From Rhodopseudomonas palustris (GTDB lineage Bacteria; Pseudomonadota; Alphaproteobacteria; Rhizobiales; Xanthobacteraceae): a stretch of DNA of 64,000 bases. Below are positions 55,570-64,000 of this stretch, piece after piece (the stretch's first letter is position 1; each line of letters opens with the position of its first letter). Under the pieces are notes generated by a model. It did no database searches. It saw only the letters and a list, made by a program, of their open reading frames with translations, and was not told the origin of the DNA. The stretch is taken from positions 186,001 to 250,000 of the forward strand of contig NZ_CP058907.1 in the NCBI RefSeq assembly GCF_013415845.1. The letters are read 5' to 3'. Position numbers and translations under genes: made by a program.

Positions 55570-57081
55570 TTACTTATAAATGTCCTTGTACGTCTCGCGC
55601 AGGACGTTCTTCTGGACCTTGCCCATGGTGTTGCGCGGCAGGTCGTCGACGAAGATCACCTTCTTCGGCATCTTGAACTTGGCGAGCTGGCCGTCGAGGC
55701 CGTGCAGCACCTGCGCTTCGTCGATCGTGGCACCCTTGTCGCGCACCACCACGGCAGTGACGCCCTCGCCGAAATCGGCGTGCGGCACGCCGATCACCGC
55801 GGATTCGACCACGCCCGGCATGGCGTCGATCTCGCTCTCGATTTCCTTCGGATAGACGTTGAAGCCGCCGGTGATCACCAGATCCTTGCCGCGGCCGAGG
55901 ATGTGGACGTAGCCGCGCTCGTCGATCTTGCCGAGGTCGCCGGTGATGAAGAAGCCGTCGTCGCGGAATTCAGACTTGGTCTTCTCCGGCATCCGCCAGT
56001 AGCCCTTGAACACGTTCGGGCCCTTCACCTCGATCATCCCGATGTCGCCGCGCGGCAGTTCCTTGCCGGTTTCCGGATCGGTCACGCGCGCCGAAACGCC
56101 GGGCAGCGCCGGGCCGACCGCGCCGGGGACGCGGTCGCCGTCATACGGGTTCGAGGTGTTCATGTTGGTCTCGGTCATGCCGTAGCGCTCGAGCACGGCG
56201 TGACCGGTCTTCGCCGACCATTCGCGATGCGTATCGGCGAGCAGCGGCGCCGAACCGGAGATGAACAGCCGCATGTGGCCGGTCGCTTCCTTGGTCAGCC
56301 GCGGGCTCTGCAAGAGCCGCGTATAGAACGTCGGCACGCCCATCAGCACGGTGGCGCGCGCCATCAGGTCGAGGATCTTGTCGGGATCGAACTTCGGCAG
56401 GAAGATCATCGATCCGCGCGCGAACAGCGTAACGTTGCTGGCCACGAACAATCCATGGGTGTGATAGATCGGCAGCGCGTGGATCAGCACGTCATCCGGC
56501 GTGAAGCGCCAGTAATCGACCAGCGTCAGCGAGTTCGACGCCAAATTGTCGTGGCTGAGCATCGCGCCCTTGGAGCGGCCGGTCGTCCCTGAGGTGTAGA
56601 GGATCGCCGCCAGATCATCGGCGCCGCGGTCGATCGTGGCAAACGCCTCGCTCGCTCCAGCTGCCGCATCGGTGAGCGAGCCCCGACCGTCGGGGCCAAG
56701 CGTCTCCACCGTTGCGCCGACCTTGGCGGCAATCGGCGCGATACCGTCGCGCTTGGACGGATCGCACACCACGATCTTCGGCTCGGCATCGGTGATGAAG
56801 TAATCGAGCTCGTGCAGCGTATAGGCGGTGTTGAGCGGCAGATACACGCCGCCGGCCCGCACCGTGGCGAGATACAGCACCAGCGCTTCCACCGACTTCT
56901 CGGTTTGCGCCGCAACGCGGTCGCCGACCTGCAGGCCGCGCGCCACCAGCACGTTGGCGACGCGGCCCGCCCGCGCCACCAGCTCGGCGTAGCTGATCTT
57001 GTCCCCGGCCGCGGTTTCGATCGCGAGCTTGTGGGGGTCGTCGAGCTTATCGAACAGGCGGGCGAACAGGTTGGCGTTCAT
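55570..57081 (-). CDS. matB: Malonyl-CoA synthetase (acyl-CoA synthetase MatB)
   Basis: From ATG 57081 (MNANLFARLFDKLDDPHK) this is 503 residues; the frame to 57153 adds 24 unsupported ones. ANL-family motifs are ILYTSGTTGRSKGAML (P-loop), ERYGMTETNMNTSN, GFFITGDLGKIDERGYVHILGRGKD and the catalytic lysine in RNTMGKVQK, which is residue 488. Length, lysine position and sequence style match the characterised R. palustris MatB, which activates malonate and methylmalonate and is controlled by reversible lysine acetylation. The identification is from memory of that family, not a search. Confidence 0.93.
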   Translation of the reverse strand: MNANLFARLFDKLDDPHKLAIETAAGDKISYAELVARAGRVANVLVARGLQVGDRVAAQTEKSVEALVLYLATVRAGGVYLPLNTAYTLHELDYFITDAEPKIVVCDPSKRDGIAPIAAKVGATVETLGPDGRGSLTDAAAGASEAFATIDRGADDLAAILYTSGTTGRSKGAMLSHDNLASNSLTLVDYWRFTPDDVLIHALPIYHTHGLFVASNVTLFARGSMIFLPKFDPDKILDLMARATVLMGVPTFYTRLLQSPRLTKEATGHMRLFISGSAPLLADTHREWSAKTGHAVLERYGMTETNMNTSNPYDGDRVPGAVGPALPGVSARVTDPETGKELPRGDIGMIEVKGPNVFKGYWRMPEKTKSEFRDDGFFITGDLGKIDERGYVHILGRGKDLVITGGFNVYPKEIESEIDAMPGVVESAVIGVPHADFGEGVTAVVVRDKGATIDEAQVLHGLDGQLAKFKMPKKVIFVDDLPRNTMGKVQKNVLRETYKDIYK

Positions 57082-57355
57082 GTCGGTGTTCCGGAGCGCG
57101 TCAGGTGAGCGGGAAAGCGCCGTTGGATACCAAGAACGCTCCGGCCAGCGCAACGGCTGAACTCAGCATAAACGGCGAGGAACGAACGACGAAACGAACG
57201 GTTTCACCCTGCGACAAAAAAGAAATCCTGAAACCGTGCCTGAAAACCTCGCGTAGCTCGCGGCGACGAGGCACCCCGCCCTCCAGGCGTGCGCCGCCGT
57301 CCTCAACCTCGCCCGCGACGGTCGCGGGCTTGCAATCACTCTCGGGAGACGAACC

Positions 57356-57931
57356 ATGACGAAGCGAATTGCTCTGCTGACCGCCGCTGCCTTCAGCGCT
57401 CTGGCGCTCGCCGCCACTGTGAGCGTCCCGGCCTCCGCCGAATCCGGCAAGATGATGAAGAGCTCCGGCGACACCGTGATGGTCGGCGGCGCGCCGATGT
57501 ATCCGTCGAAGACGATCGTCGAGAACGCCGCGAAATCCAAGGATCACACCACGCTGGTCGCCGCCGTGAAGGCCGCCGGCCTGGTCAAGACGCTCGACGG
57601 CAAGGGTCCGTTCACGGTGTTCGCGCCGACCAACATGGCGTTCGACAAGCTGCCGGCCGGCACCGTCGACACCCTGATCAAGCCGGAAAACAAGGCCCAG
57701 CTCACCAAGATCCTCACCTACCACGTGGTACCCGGCAAGCTCGAAGCCGCTGATCTCACCGACGGCAAGAAGCTGAAGACCGTCGAAGGCGAGACCCTGA
57801 CGGTGAAGCGGATGGGCGATCAGGTGACGCTGATCGACGCCAAGGGCGGCAGCTCGACCGTGACGATTCCGAACGTCAACCAGTCGAACGGCGTCATCCA
57901 CGTGATCGATACCGTGCTGATGCCGTCGTAA
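57356..57931 (+). CDS. Exported fasciclin (FAS1) domain protein
   Basis: This 191-residue protein has GGGAGA upstream of ATG 57356 and a signal peptide (about 1-28, ending ASA-ES). One FAS1 domain follows, with GPFTVFAPTNMAFDKLPAGT and ILTYHVVPGKL, the family motifs, and a VIHVIDTVLMPS end. Bacterial FAS1 proteins are secreted or periplasmic, with roles in adhesion or unknown. It is divergent from matB across about 275 bp. Confidence 0.93.
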   Translation: MTKRIALLTAAAFSALALAATVSVPASAESGKMMKSSGDTVMVGGAPMYPSKTIVENAAKSKDHTTLVAAVKAAGLVKTLDGKGPFTVFAPTNMAFDKLPAGTVDTLIKPENKAQLTKILTYHVVPGKLEAADLTDGKKLKTVEGETLTVKRMGDQVTLIDAKGGSSTVTIPNVNQSNGVIHVIDTVLMPS

Positions 57932-58003
57932 TTCGCAGTCGGCTTCGCCGCGACGTTGTCCCCCGGCGCGGCGGGACGGTGACGCAAGTCGCCGCAAATG
58001 AAG

Positions 58004-58033
58004 GCGCGGGCCGGGTGACCGGCTCGCGCTTTC
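58004..58033 (+). terminator. Hairpin after the fasciclin gene
   Basis: Eleven-base arms GCGCGGGCCGG/CCGGCTCGCGC with a GTGA tetraloop are followed by a short TTTCGTG tract. The U tract is weak, so termination efficiency is uncertain. Confidence 0.5.
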
Positions 58034-58152
58034 GTGATCCCGATCGCGCGCGGTTGCGTGACGGTCGGCAGACGATCGATATTCGGCAGTAACGAAATCG
58101 GCGCGTTGCCCGTAATGTCAGGAGCAACTGCTGCCTTTCAGGAATAGGGCCG

Positions 58153-58791
58153 ATGTCCACCACCACCCTGACCGACCCCGCCCCGACTACCGTGCCCGCC
58201 GAGAGCGGCGCCGTCCTGCAGCCGTTGTGGGTGCGGGTGATGCACTGGATCAACGCCGCCGCGATGCTGGCGATGATCCTGTCCGGCTGGCAGATCTACA
58301 ACGCCGCACCGCTATTCGATTTCCAGTTCTCGCGCGCCTTGACGCTCGGCGGATGGCTCGGCGGCGGATTGCTCTGGCACTTCGCCGCGATGTGGGTGCT
58401 GGTGATCAACGGCTTGTTGTACGTCATCCTCGGTTTCGCGACCGGACGATTCCGCCACAAGCTGTGGCCGATCACGATGTCGGGCGTCGCCTCCGATCTG
58501 GCGCAGGCGATCCGGCTACGGCTGTCACATGACGACCTCAGCCGCTACAACGCGGTGCAGAAGGTGCTGTATGTCGGTGTGCTGCTGGTCGGCCTGGTGT
58601 CCGTGGCATCGGGGCTGGCGATCTGGAAGCCGGTGCAGTTTCATTCGCTCACTGCCCTGCTCGGCGGCTACGACACCGCGCGCTACGTGCATTTCTTCGC
58701 GATGAGCGCGATCGTCGGTTTTTCAGCGATCCACATCGTGCTCGCCGCCCTGGTGCCGAAGGCGCTGCGGGCGATGATTATCGGACGCTGA
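58153..58791 (+). CDS. Cytochrome b/b6-type membrane protein
   Basis: This 212-residue protein has four membrane segments (about 33-50, 65-95, 130-155 and 175-205). The candidate haem histidines are in RVMHWINAAAMLAM, GGLLWHFAAMWVLVI and ARYVHFFAMSAIVGFSAIHIVLA. This is the layout of cytochrome b561/HydC-like electron carriers. The next gene is a molybdopterin oxidoreductase, so it probably passes electrons between that periplasmic enzyme and the quinone pool, as in sulfite-oxidase/cytochrome pairs. The partner relation is inferred from adjacency. Confidence 0.88.
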   Translation: MSTTTLTDPAPTTVPAESGAVLQPLWVRVMHWINAAAMLAMILSGWQIYNAAPLFDFQFSRALTLGGWLGGGLLWHFAAMWVLVINGLLYVILGFATGRFRHKLWPITMSGVASDLAQAIRLRLSHDDLSRYNAVQKVLYVGVLLVGLVSVASGLAIWKPVQFHSLTALLGGYDTARYVHFFAMSAIVGFSAIHIVLAALVPKALRAMIIGR

Positions 58792-58810
58792 ACCTAAAGG
58801 CAGTTTCTCC

Positions 58811-58890
58811 GTCATGGCGAGCACCGGGAAGCAATCCTACCTCCGTGCATCGAGCTGGATTGCTTCGCCGCTTCGCTCCTCGCAATGACG
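58811..58890. repeat. Dispersed palindromic element, family A, copy 4
   Basis: The left half starts GTCATGGCGAGCACC and the right half ends CTCCTCGCAATGACG. It lies in the 115-bp gap between the cytochrome b gene and the molybdoenzyme gene, which are likely cotranscribed. Confidence 0.8.
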
Positions 58891-58906
58891 CCAAGAGGAC
58901 AAACAT

Positions 58907-59686
58907 ATGCTGCGCATCAACAGACTGCTGATCCCGGGCGTCGACAAGAAGCTGCTGGTTCGCGACGCTGCCAAGCTGATACCCGATGTATCGCGGCGGC
59001 GCTTCCTCGCCGGCGGCGCCAGCCTCGGCGCGCTGACGCTGCTGACCGGCTGCGACGTCGTCGACGGCGCCTCGGCCGAGACGCTGCTCGCCAAGGTGTC
59101 GAAATTCAACGACGCGGTGCAGGCGGCGATCTTCAATCCGAACACACTGGCGCCGACCTTCAGCGAGAAGGACATCACCCGGCCGTTCCCGTTCAACGCC
59201 TACTACTCACTTGACGAAGCGCCGACGATCGACGGTGGCGATTGGAAGCTGGAGGTTTCGGGCCTGGTCCAGAACAAGAAGAGCTGGACGTTGCAGGAGC
59301 TGACGCAGCTGCCCGAGGTGTCGCAGATCACCCGCCACGTCTGCGTCGAAGGCTGGAGCGCGATCGGCCAGTGGAGCGGGGTGCGGCTGCGCGACTTCCT
59401 CGACCTGATCGGCGCCGACACCAAGGCAAACTACGTCTGGTTCCGCTGTGCCGACGACTACACCTCGCCGATCGACATGCCGACCGCGCTGCATCCGCAG
59501 ACCCAGATGACCTTCAAGTTCGGCGGCGACGTGCTGCCGCGGGCCTACGGCTATCCGATGAAGATCCGGATTCCGACCAAGCTTGGCTTCAAGAATCCGA
59601 AATACGTCGTGTCGATGGAAGTCACCAACGACTACAAGGGCGGCTATTGGGAAGATCAGGGTTATAATTCGTTCAGCGGGTTGTAG
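58907..59686 (+). CDS. Sulfite-oxidase-like molybdopterin oxidoreductase, Tat lipoprotein
   Basis: This 259-residue protein has AAGAGGAC before ATG 58907, the Tat motif SRRRFLAGG (residues 29-37) and a lipobox LTGC with Cys49. The oxidoreductase molybdopterin domain has the Mo-ligand Cys146 in ITRHVCVEGWSAIGQW, with FRCADDYTSPIDM and LPRAYGYPMKIRIPTKLGFKNPKYV as further family blocks. It lacks a sulfite-oxidase dimerisation domain. It would act in the periplasm, anchored to a membrane, with the upstream cytochrome b. The substrate is unknown; a methionine-sulfoxide reductase MsrP-like or sulfite oxidase role are possibilities. Confidence 0.9.
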   Translation: MLRINRLLIPGVDKKLLVRDAAKLIPDVSRRRFLAGGASLGALTLLTGCDVVDGASAETLLAKVSKFNDAVQAAIFNPNTLAPTFSEKDITRPFPFNAYYSLDEAPTIDGGDWKLEVSGLVQNKKSWTLQELTQLPEVSQITRHVCVEGWSAIGQWSGVRLRDFLDLIGADTKANYVWFRCADDYTSPIDMPTALHPQTQMTFKFGGDVLPRAYGYPMKIRIPTKLGFKNPKYVVSMEVTNDYKGGYWEDQGYNSFSGL

Positions 59687-59701
59687 TCGTCCTCATCCGC
59701 C

Positions 59702-59820
59702 CGTCATTCCGGGGCACGCGCAACGCGCGTGAGCCCGGAATACCGCGGTTATTGTGATCGGCGCGTGCCCCGCATGTCGAGATTCCGGGCTCGCTCACTG
59801 CGTGAGCGCCCCGGAATGAC
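59702..59820. repeat. Dispersed palindromic element, family C, copy 2
   Basis: Left half begins GTCATTCCGGGGCACGCGCA; right half ends GAGCGCCCCGGAATGAC. Each half contains its own hairpin. It lies between the molybdoenzyme and sodC. Confidence 0.85.
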
Positions 59821-59958
59821 TCGGGGGACGTCTGTCACATCCCAACAATCACAAATGGTTCCTCGCCAGATCCGCGGCCAATCGCGTGTTGGCGTCGCGG
59901 CGGTCGCGGTGTTAGCGTCGCGCATACGTTTTCAGAACACACGTCACGGGAGGTCCTG

Positions 59959-60477
59959 ATGATCCTGCGAGCTTTGTTGTGCACCGGCGCGCTGCTCGGC
60001 GTCACCACGGCGGCGATGGCGGCGGACAGCGCCAAGGCGACGCTGAAGAACGCCGAAGGCGCCGAGATCGGCACCGCGACGCTGACCGAGGGTAGCAAGG
60101 GCGTCACCATCAAGCTGGCGCTGAAGGGACTGCCGCCGGGCGAACACGCCTTCCACATCCACGCAGTCGGCAAATGCGAGCCGCCATTCACCTCGGCGGG
60201 CGGCCATTTCAATCCGGAGAACAAGAAGCACGGCAAGATGGCAGAGGGCGGCGCCCATGCGGGCGATATGCCGAACCTCGACGTGCCGGCCTCCGGCGCG
60301 CTGAGTATCGACGTCGTCAACGACGCGGTGACGCTCGCCAAGGGCAAGCCGAACTCGGTGTTCAAGGACGGCGGCACCGCGCTGGTGATCCACGCCAAGG
60401 CCGACGACTACAAATCCGATCCCGCCGGCAACGCCGGCGACCGCATCGCCTGCGGCGTGATCGAGGAAGCGAAGTAA
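59959..60477 (+). CDS. sodC: Superoxide dismutase, Cu-Zn
   Basis: This 172-residue protein has GGGAGGTCCTG upstream of ATG 59959 and a signal peptide (1-22, ending AMA-AD). The Cu ligands are His66 and His68 (HAFHIHAVGKC) and His83. Zn ligands are His83, His91, His100 and Asp103 in GGHFNPENKKHGK and GGAHAGDMP. The disulfide cysteines are in KCEPPF and IACGVIE. It removes periplasmic superoxide. All active-site residues are present. Confidence 0.97.
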   Translation: MILRALLCTGALLGVTTAAMAADSAKATLKNAEGAEIGTATLTEGSKGVTIKLALKGLPPGEHAFHIHAVGKCEPPFTSAGGHFNPENKKHGKMAEGGAHAGDMPNLDVPASGALSIDVVNDAVTLAKGKPNSVFKDGGTALVIHAKADDYKSDPAGNAGDRIACGVIEEAK

Positions 60478-60486
60478 CGCGGGCAG

Positions 60487-60606
60487 GTCATTCCGGGGCA
60501 CGCGCAACGCGCGTGAACCCGGAATCTCGACATGTTCAGCGCGGCCACACGTCGCACCAACTTCTGGATTCCGGGTTCGCTCGCTATGCGAGCGCCCCGG
60601 AATGAC
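60487..60606. repeat. Dispersed palindromic element, family C, copy 3
   Basis: Left half begins GTCATTCCGGGGCACGCGCA; right half ends GAGCGCCCCGGAATGACGG. It is very similar to copy 2 in both halves and lies between sodC and the convergent MFS gene. Confidence 0.85.
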
Positions 60607-60620
60607 GGTGCGAGTTGGGA

Positions 60621-61809
60621 CTACTTAGGCAGCGGTCGCTGGAAGGCCGACAGCGCTGCGCCGAGTGCCAGCGTCGCGGCGGAGACGGCGAGCGCGGAAG
60701 ACAGCGAGCCGATCGCGTCGGTGATGGCACCAACCACCAGCGGGCCGAGCGTCTGGCCAATGCCGAATGCGATGGTCATCGCGGCGATCGCGCCGGGCCA
60801 GCCGGCCTGCGGATAGTTGAAGCGGACGAACGCGGTGGTCGAGGCCACCACCGCGAAGAACGACACCCCGAACACCAGCGCCGAGGTCGCCAGCATCACG
60901 GGCGACAGGCTGAACAGCGGCAACACCGCGCCGACCGCATTGACCGCCAGGATGATGGTGGTCGACAGCCCGCCGCGGTGCAGCGCCATCACCCGGCGCC
61001 AGACCCAGGGCGTAACGAAAGCACTGATCCCGATCAGACACCAGAACGCGCTCTGCGCCGCGGCACCGCCGCCGGCATCGCGCACATAGGCGATCATGAA
61101 CGTCATGTAGGCGATGTAGCCGGCACCGAACATGAAGTAGCCGGCGAGATAAACCAGCACGGGGGCAATCCGGAACGGCGCTGCGCGGCCGCCGCCGAGC
61201 CCGCCATCGACCCCGATCGGCGCCAGCAGCACCGGTAGGGTCATCGCGGCCGACAGCGCCGCCAGTACCAGCCAGCCGATCCACCATGAGCCGGGGCCGG
61301 CCGCCTGCAGCAGAAACGGCGCGATCAGCCCCGACGACAGGATGCCGATGCCGGGGCCGGCATAGAACAGGCTGAGCAGAAATGCCGACCGCGCCGGCTG
61401 CGCCTGGGCGATCGTGGTGGCGAGCGCCCCCGCCGGCCACGAACGCCAGCGCCGCGCCGATCCCGGCAATCAGCCGGGCCGCCGACAGGACGGCGAAATT
61501 GCCCGACAGCGCGCATAGCGCCAACGAGGCGACGCAGGCCAGCGTGCCAACCCGCACGATCGCCGCCATGCCGAACCGGGCGACCAGCCGGGACGTCACC
61601 AGCGCGCCGACCAGATAGCCCGCCGCATTGATGGTGTTCATGAATCCGGCCGCCGAATACGACCAGCCGAGGCTGTCGCGCATATCCGGCAGCAGCAGCG
61701 AATAGGCGAAGCGGCCAATCCCGAGCCCGACGGTCGGCGCAAGCGACAGGATCAGGATCAGGCGCGCGGGGTGAGCGGGCGCCGCCTCGGTGCGGTCGAG
61801 CAGGGTCAA
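60621..61809 (-). pseudogene. MFS transporter (YbfB/YjiJ-like), frameshifted
   Basis: The N-terminal half is in one frame (from a TTG at 61809, after GGAGA; it includes LILILSLAPTVGLGIGRFAYSLLLPDM and continues to FVAGGGARH). The C-terminal half is in another (GALATTIAQAQPARSAFLLSLFY to the end). The switch maps to a run of five C (61427-61431); removing one restores a continuous protein of about 395 residues with twelve membrane helices typical of the YbfB/YjiJ group. Either a true frameshift mutation or a sequencing error is possible. The start codon is uncertain. Confidence 0.75.
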
Positions 61810-61938
61810 GAAAGGGTCTCCGGCTCGGTCATTCTGGCAGCGAATGCGCCCCACCCGCAACACGCAGCGGCGGCAACACTGTCTTGCCAAGCCCGCACCG
61901 GCGATCTAGCACTCGGCCCCGCGAATTCATTTCTTCCT

Positions 61939-62012
61939 GTCATGCCCGGGCTCGACCCGGGCATCCATCCGTCTCGAAACGATGGATCGCCGGGTCAAGC
62001 CCGGCGATGACG
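61939..62012. repeat. Dispersed palindromic element, family B, copy 6, upstream of leuB
   Basis: Left half GTCATGCCCGGGCTCGACCC; right half ends AAGCCCGGCGATGACG. It ends 17 bp from the leuB ATG, so the leuB ribosome site lies next to it. It is open in the leuB frame, which tempts an upstream false start at 61982. Confidence 0.88.
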
Positions 62013-62029
62013 CTTGCAAGGACCCGATC

Positions 62030-63142
62030 ATGGCAACGCACAAACTGCTTCTTCTCCCCGGCGACGGCATCGGCACCGAAGTGATGGCCGAGGTCAGCCG
62101 GCTGATTGACTGGCTCAACAAGGCCGGCATTGCCAGCTTCGAGACCGAGCACGGCCTGGTCGGCGGCGCCGCCTATGACGCCGACAAGGTGGCGATCACC
62201 GACGCCACCATGGCGCTGGCGCAGGACTCCGACGCGGTGATCTTCGGCGCGGTCGGCGGCCCGAAGTGGGACGGCGTGCCCTACGACGCCCGCCCCGAAG
62301 CCGGCCTGCTGCGGCTGCGCAAGGATCTCGGCCTGTTCGCCAATCTGCGGCCGGCAGTGTGCTACCCGGCGCTGGCGGATTCCTCGAGCTTGAAGCGCGA
62401 CGTGGTCGAAGGCCTCGACATCATGATCGTCCGCGAGTTGACCGGCGGCGTGTATTTCGGCGAGCCGAAGACCATCACCGATCTCGGCAACGGCCAGAAG
62501 CGCGCGGTCGACACTCAGGTCTACGACACCTACGAGATCGAGCGGATCGGCCGGGTCGCGTTTGACCTCGCCCGCAAGCGCCGCAACAAGGTCACCTCGA
62601 TGGAGAAGCGCAACGTCATGAAGACGGGCGTGCTTTGGAATGAAGTGATCACCGCCGTGCACGACCGCGAATACAAGGACGTCCAGCTCGACCACCAGCT
62701 CGCCGACTCGGGCGGCATGAACCTGGTCAAGTGGCCGAAGCAGTTCGACGTCATCGTCACCGACAACCTGTTCGGCGACATGCTGTCCGACATCGCCGCG
62801 ATGCTGACCGGCTCGCTCGGCATGCTGCCGTCGGCCTCGCTCGGCGAAGTCGACGCCAAGACCGGCAAGCGCAAGTCGATGTACGAGCCGGTGCACGGCT
62901 CGGCCCCGGACATCGCCGGCAAGGGCATGGCCAACCCGGTGGCGATGCTGGCCTCGTTCGGCATGGCGCTGCGCTATTCGCTCGACATGGGCGCGCTGGC
63001 CGACAAGCTTGACGAAGCGATCGCCGCGGTCCTGGCCAAGGGCCTGCGCACCGCCGACATCAAGAGCGAAGGCACCACGGTGATCTCGACCTCGCAGATG
63101 GGCGAAGCGATCGTCACCGAACTGCAGACCCTGCACGCCTGA
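62030..63142 (+). CDS. leuB: 3-isopropylmalate dehydrogenase
   Basis: From ATG 62030 ([19 protein letters not shown]) this is 370 residues, preceded by AAGGA; the upstream in-frame ATG at 61982 lies inside a palindromic repeat. It has the cofactor segment LLLPGDGIG, the [13 protein letters not shown] block, and the metal/substrate site [17 protein letters not shown] followed by NPVAMLAS. It oxidises 3-isopropylmalate in leucine biosynthesis. The enzyme appears intact. leuC and leuD are not in the window. Confidence 0.98.
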   Translation: MATHKLLLLPGDGIGTEVMAEVSRLIDWLNKAGIASFETEHGLVGGAAYDADKVAITDATMALAQDSDAVIFGAVGGPKWDGVPYDARPEAGLLRLRKDLGLFANLRPAVCYPALADSSSLKRDVVEGLDIMIVRELTGGVYFGEPKTITDLGNGQKRAVDTQVYDTYEIERIGRVAFDLARKRRNKVTSMEKRNVMKTGVLWNEVITAVHDREYKDVQLDHQLADSGGMNLVKWPKQFDVIVTDNLFGDMLSDIAAMLTGSLGMLPSASLGEVDAKTGKRKSMYEPVHGSAPDIAGKGMANPVAMLASFGMALRYSLDMGALADKLDEAIAAVLAKGLRTADIKSEGTTVISTSQMGEAIVTELQTLHA

Positions 63143-63231
63143 CGAGATCATTCGCGGGCCAGCCGCCGCGAACCGATCTTCAACAATGCGAGGAACCGCC
63201 GGGCCCAGCCCGGCGGGGACCTGAACCCAAA

Positions 63232-63266
63232 CAAAAACGCCCGCCGGATCGGCGGGCGTTTTCGTT
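63232..63266. terminator. Bidirectional terminator between leuB and the next gene
   Basis: Arms AAAACGCCCGCCG and CGGCGGGCGTTTT with a 3-nt loop lie between convergent genes; A and T tracts on the two sides allow both directions. Confidence 0.9.
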
Positions 63267-63298
63267 TCTGAAGCTGTCGCTACGGGTGCCGCAGCGGA

Positions 63299-63676
63299 TC
63301 AGTACAGCGGGAAACCGGTCGGAGAGCCGCCGAGATCGGAGGCCGGGTTGAGCGGCCAACGGTCGAGCGGGCGCTGGCCGTTCTCGCGGGCGAACGAATA
63401 GCCCGGCGGGAAGGCGTAGTCCGAGAAGTGACGTTCGCCCGGCTGCACTTCGGTGCCGGCATCGAGCCAGGACCGCTTGGTGACGTACACTCGGGTGCGG
63501 GGACCGGCCTGATAGACCACGTTCGGGCCGCGGGAGCCGTAGCGGATCTGGTCGGAGGTGCCGTAAACCCGCTTCTTCTTCGGCGCGGCATCGGCATTGC
63601 TGACGCCGATCACGGCGACGGCGGCTGCCGCGAGCAGGACCGGCAACAGTCTGGCGGCAGTGGATTTCACGAACAT
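63299..63676 (-). CDS. Small exported hypothetical protein
   Basis: From ATG 63676 (MFVKSTAARLLPVLLAAAAVAVIG) this is 125 residues; GGGGA five bases upstream makes this the likeliest of three nearby ATGs (also 63688 and 63700). A signal peptide ends near ADA-AP, followed by a short basic stretch (PKKKR) and a soluble domain rich in Tyr, Pro and Arg. I do not recognise a family. No cysteines or transmembrane segment remain after cleavage. Confidence 0.6.
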   Translation of the reverse strand: MFVKSTAARLLPVLLAAAAVAVIGVSNADAAPKKKRVYGTSDQIRYGSRGPNVVYQAGPRTRVYVTKRSWLDAGTEVQPGERHFSDYAFPPGYSFARENGQRPLDRWPLNPASDLGGSPTGFPLY

Positions 63677-63843
63677 CGGGGTCCCCATCGGCAGGCGCAT
63701 TCCAGGTTCGTCCTTTGTAGCCGCCGCCGCACACCGGCCACAAGATCAATCCGGCAACACCAGCCGACAATCATTCAATCCGCCCGTCGCCAAAATGTTG
63801 CATCAACTCCAGGGCGTTACGCCGCCCCCGGCCCGTCTTTCGC

Positions 63844-64000
63844 TCATAGCCGACCGCGCAGCAGAGGGTCCTGCGGACCGGTCAGCCAGTCGGCGGACGC
63901 CTCCGAAGCCGCGGACTGATTCGGCGCGCAGCTGCCGCGCCGCAACTCCGCCTGGGCGAACGCAGCGGCCGTCGCGGCATCACCACCCAGCAGCACCAGC
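63844..64000 (-). CDS. C-terminal end of a protein cut by the window edge
   Basis: An open minus-strand frame enters from 64000 and ends at a TGA (63844-63846), giving about 51 residues (ending SADWLTGPQDPLLRGRL). Codon choice is like the neighbours (mostly G or C at third position). The start is outside the window and no family can be named. Confidence 0.4.
   Translation of the reverse strand, partial: LVLLGGDAATAAAFAQAELRRGSCAPNQSAASEASADWLTGPQDPLLRGRL

Noticed and set aside
61427..61431. Phase-variable homopolymer
   Set aside because: Five bases is too short for efficient slippage; kept only as a frameshift finding.

Overview
This 64-kb window is a GC-rich, densely packed bacterial chromosome segment. 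Gene content and order point to an alphaproteobacterium of the Rhodopseudomonas/Bradyrhizobium group, most likely Rhodopseudomonas palustris. The clues are atpHAGDC without atpB/E/F, an mdh-sucC-sucD-sucA-sucB-lpdA cluster, acnA divergent from ccmABCDG, and a 503-residue malonyl-CoA synthetase with a catalytic lysine at position 488 that looks like the characterised R. palustris MatB. Species assignment is inference; no search was run. I saw no tRNA, rRNA, CRISPR array, prophage or insertion sequence.

Layout. 0-3.5 kb: two RppH-type Nudix genes (the first cut by the window edge) flank a glycosyltransferase-like gene and a UDP-glucuronate decarboxylase. 3.6-8.7 kb: the F1 ATP synthase operon, read leftward. 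9.4-14.8 kb: an RlpA-like protein, priA, xerC and two membrane proteins. 14.8-25.1 kb: a leftward central-metabolism cluster (mdh, sucCD, sucAB, a MAPEG protein, an SDR and lpdA). 25.3-33.5 kb: zapE, thpR, a TesA-like esterase divergent from an ABC exporter pair, a Bax-inhibitor-1 protein, a GNAT and a DUF2794 protein. 33.5-34.7 kb: a gene-free stretch with a candidate structured RNA, then a DUF1223 protein. 34.9-43.9 kb: acnA, the cytochrome c maturation operon, a secreted HhH protein, yciB-ftsY and an RluA-type pseudouridine synthase carrying an in-frame insertion. 44.3-50.3 kb: acs, an L,D-transpeptidase, a proline-rich OmpA protein and a PPOX-fold protein with a small coupled partner. 50.5-57.1 kb: sdhCDAB, a cation efflux protein and matB. 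57.3-64 kb: a fasciclin protein, a cytochrome b/molybdoenzyme pair, sodC, a frameshifted MFS gene, leuB and a small exported protein.

Together the genes cover much of the TCA cycle (aconitase, 2-oxoglutarate dehydrogenase, succinyl-CoA synthetase, succinate dehydrogenase, malate dehydrogenase), entry of acetate and malonate as CoA thioesters, ATP synthesis, and cytochrome c assembly.

The most striking non-genic structure is at least thirteen dispersed palindromic elements of three families that appear to share GTCAT...ATGAC ends, plus a fourth, unrelated element. They sit between genes, inside operons (atpA/atpG, atpD/atpC, sdhA/sdhB, cytochrome b/molybdoenzyme), just before start codons (xerC, leuB) and, for the fourth family, inside the reading frame of the RluA-type gene. 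Other points of interest are the orphan terminator and competing stems at 33.7-33.9 kb, start codons that overlap on opposite strands at 27,984-27,987, and the one-base frameshift in the MFS gene.
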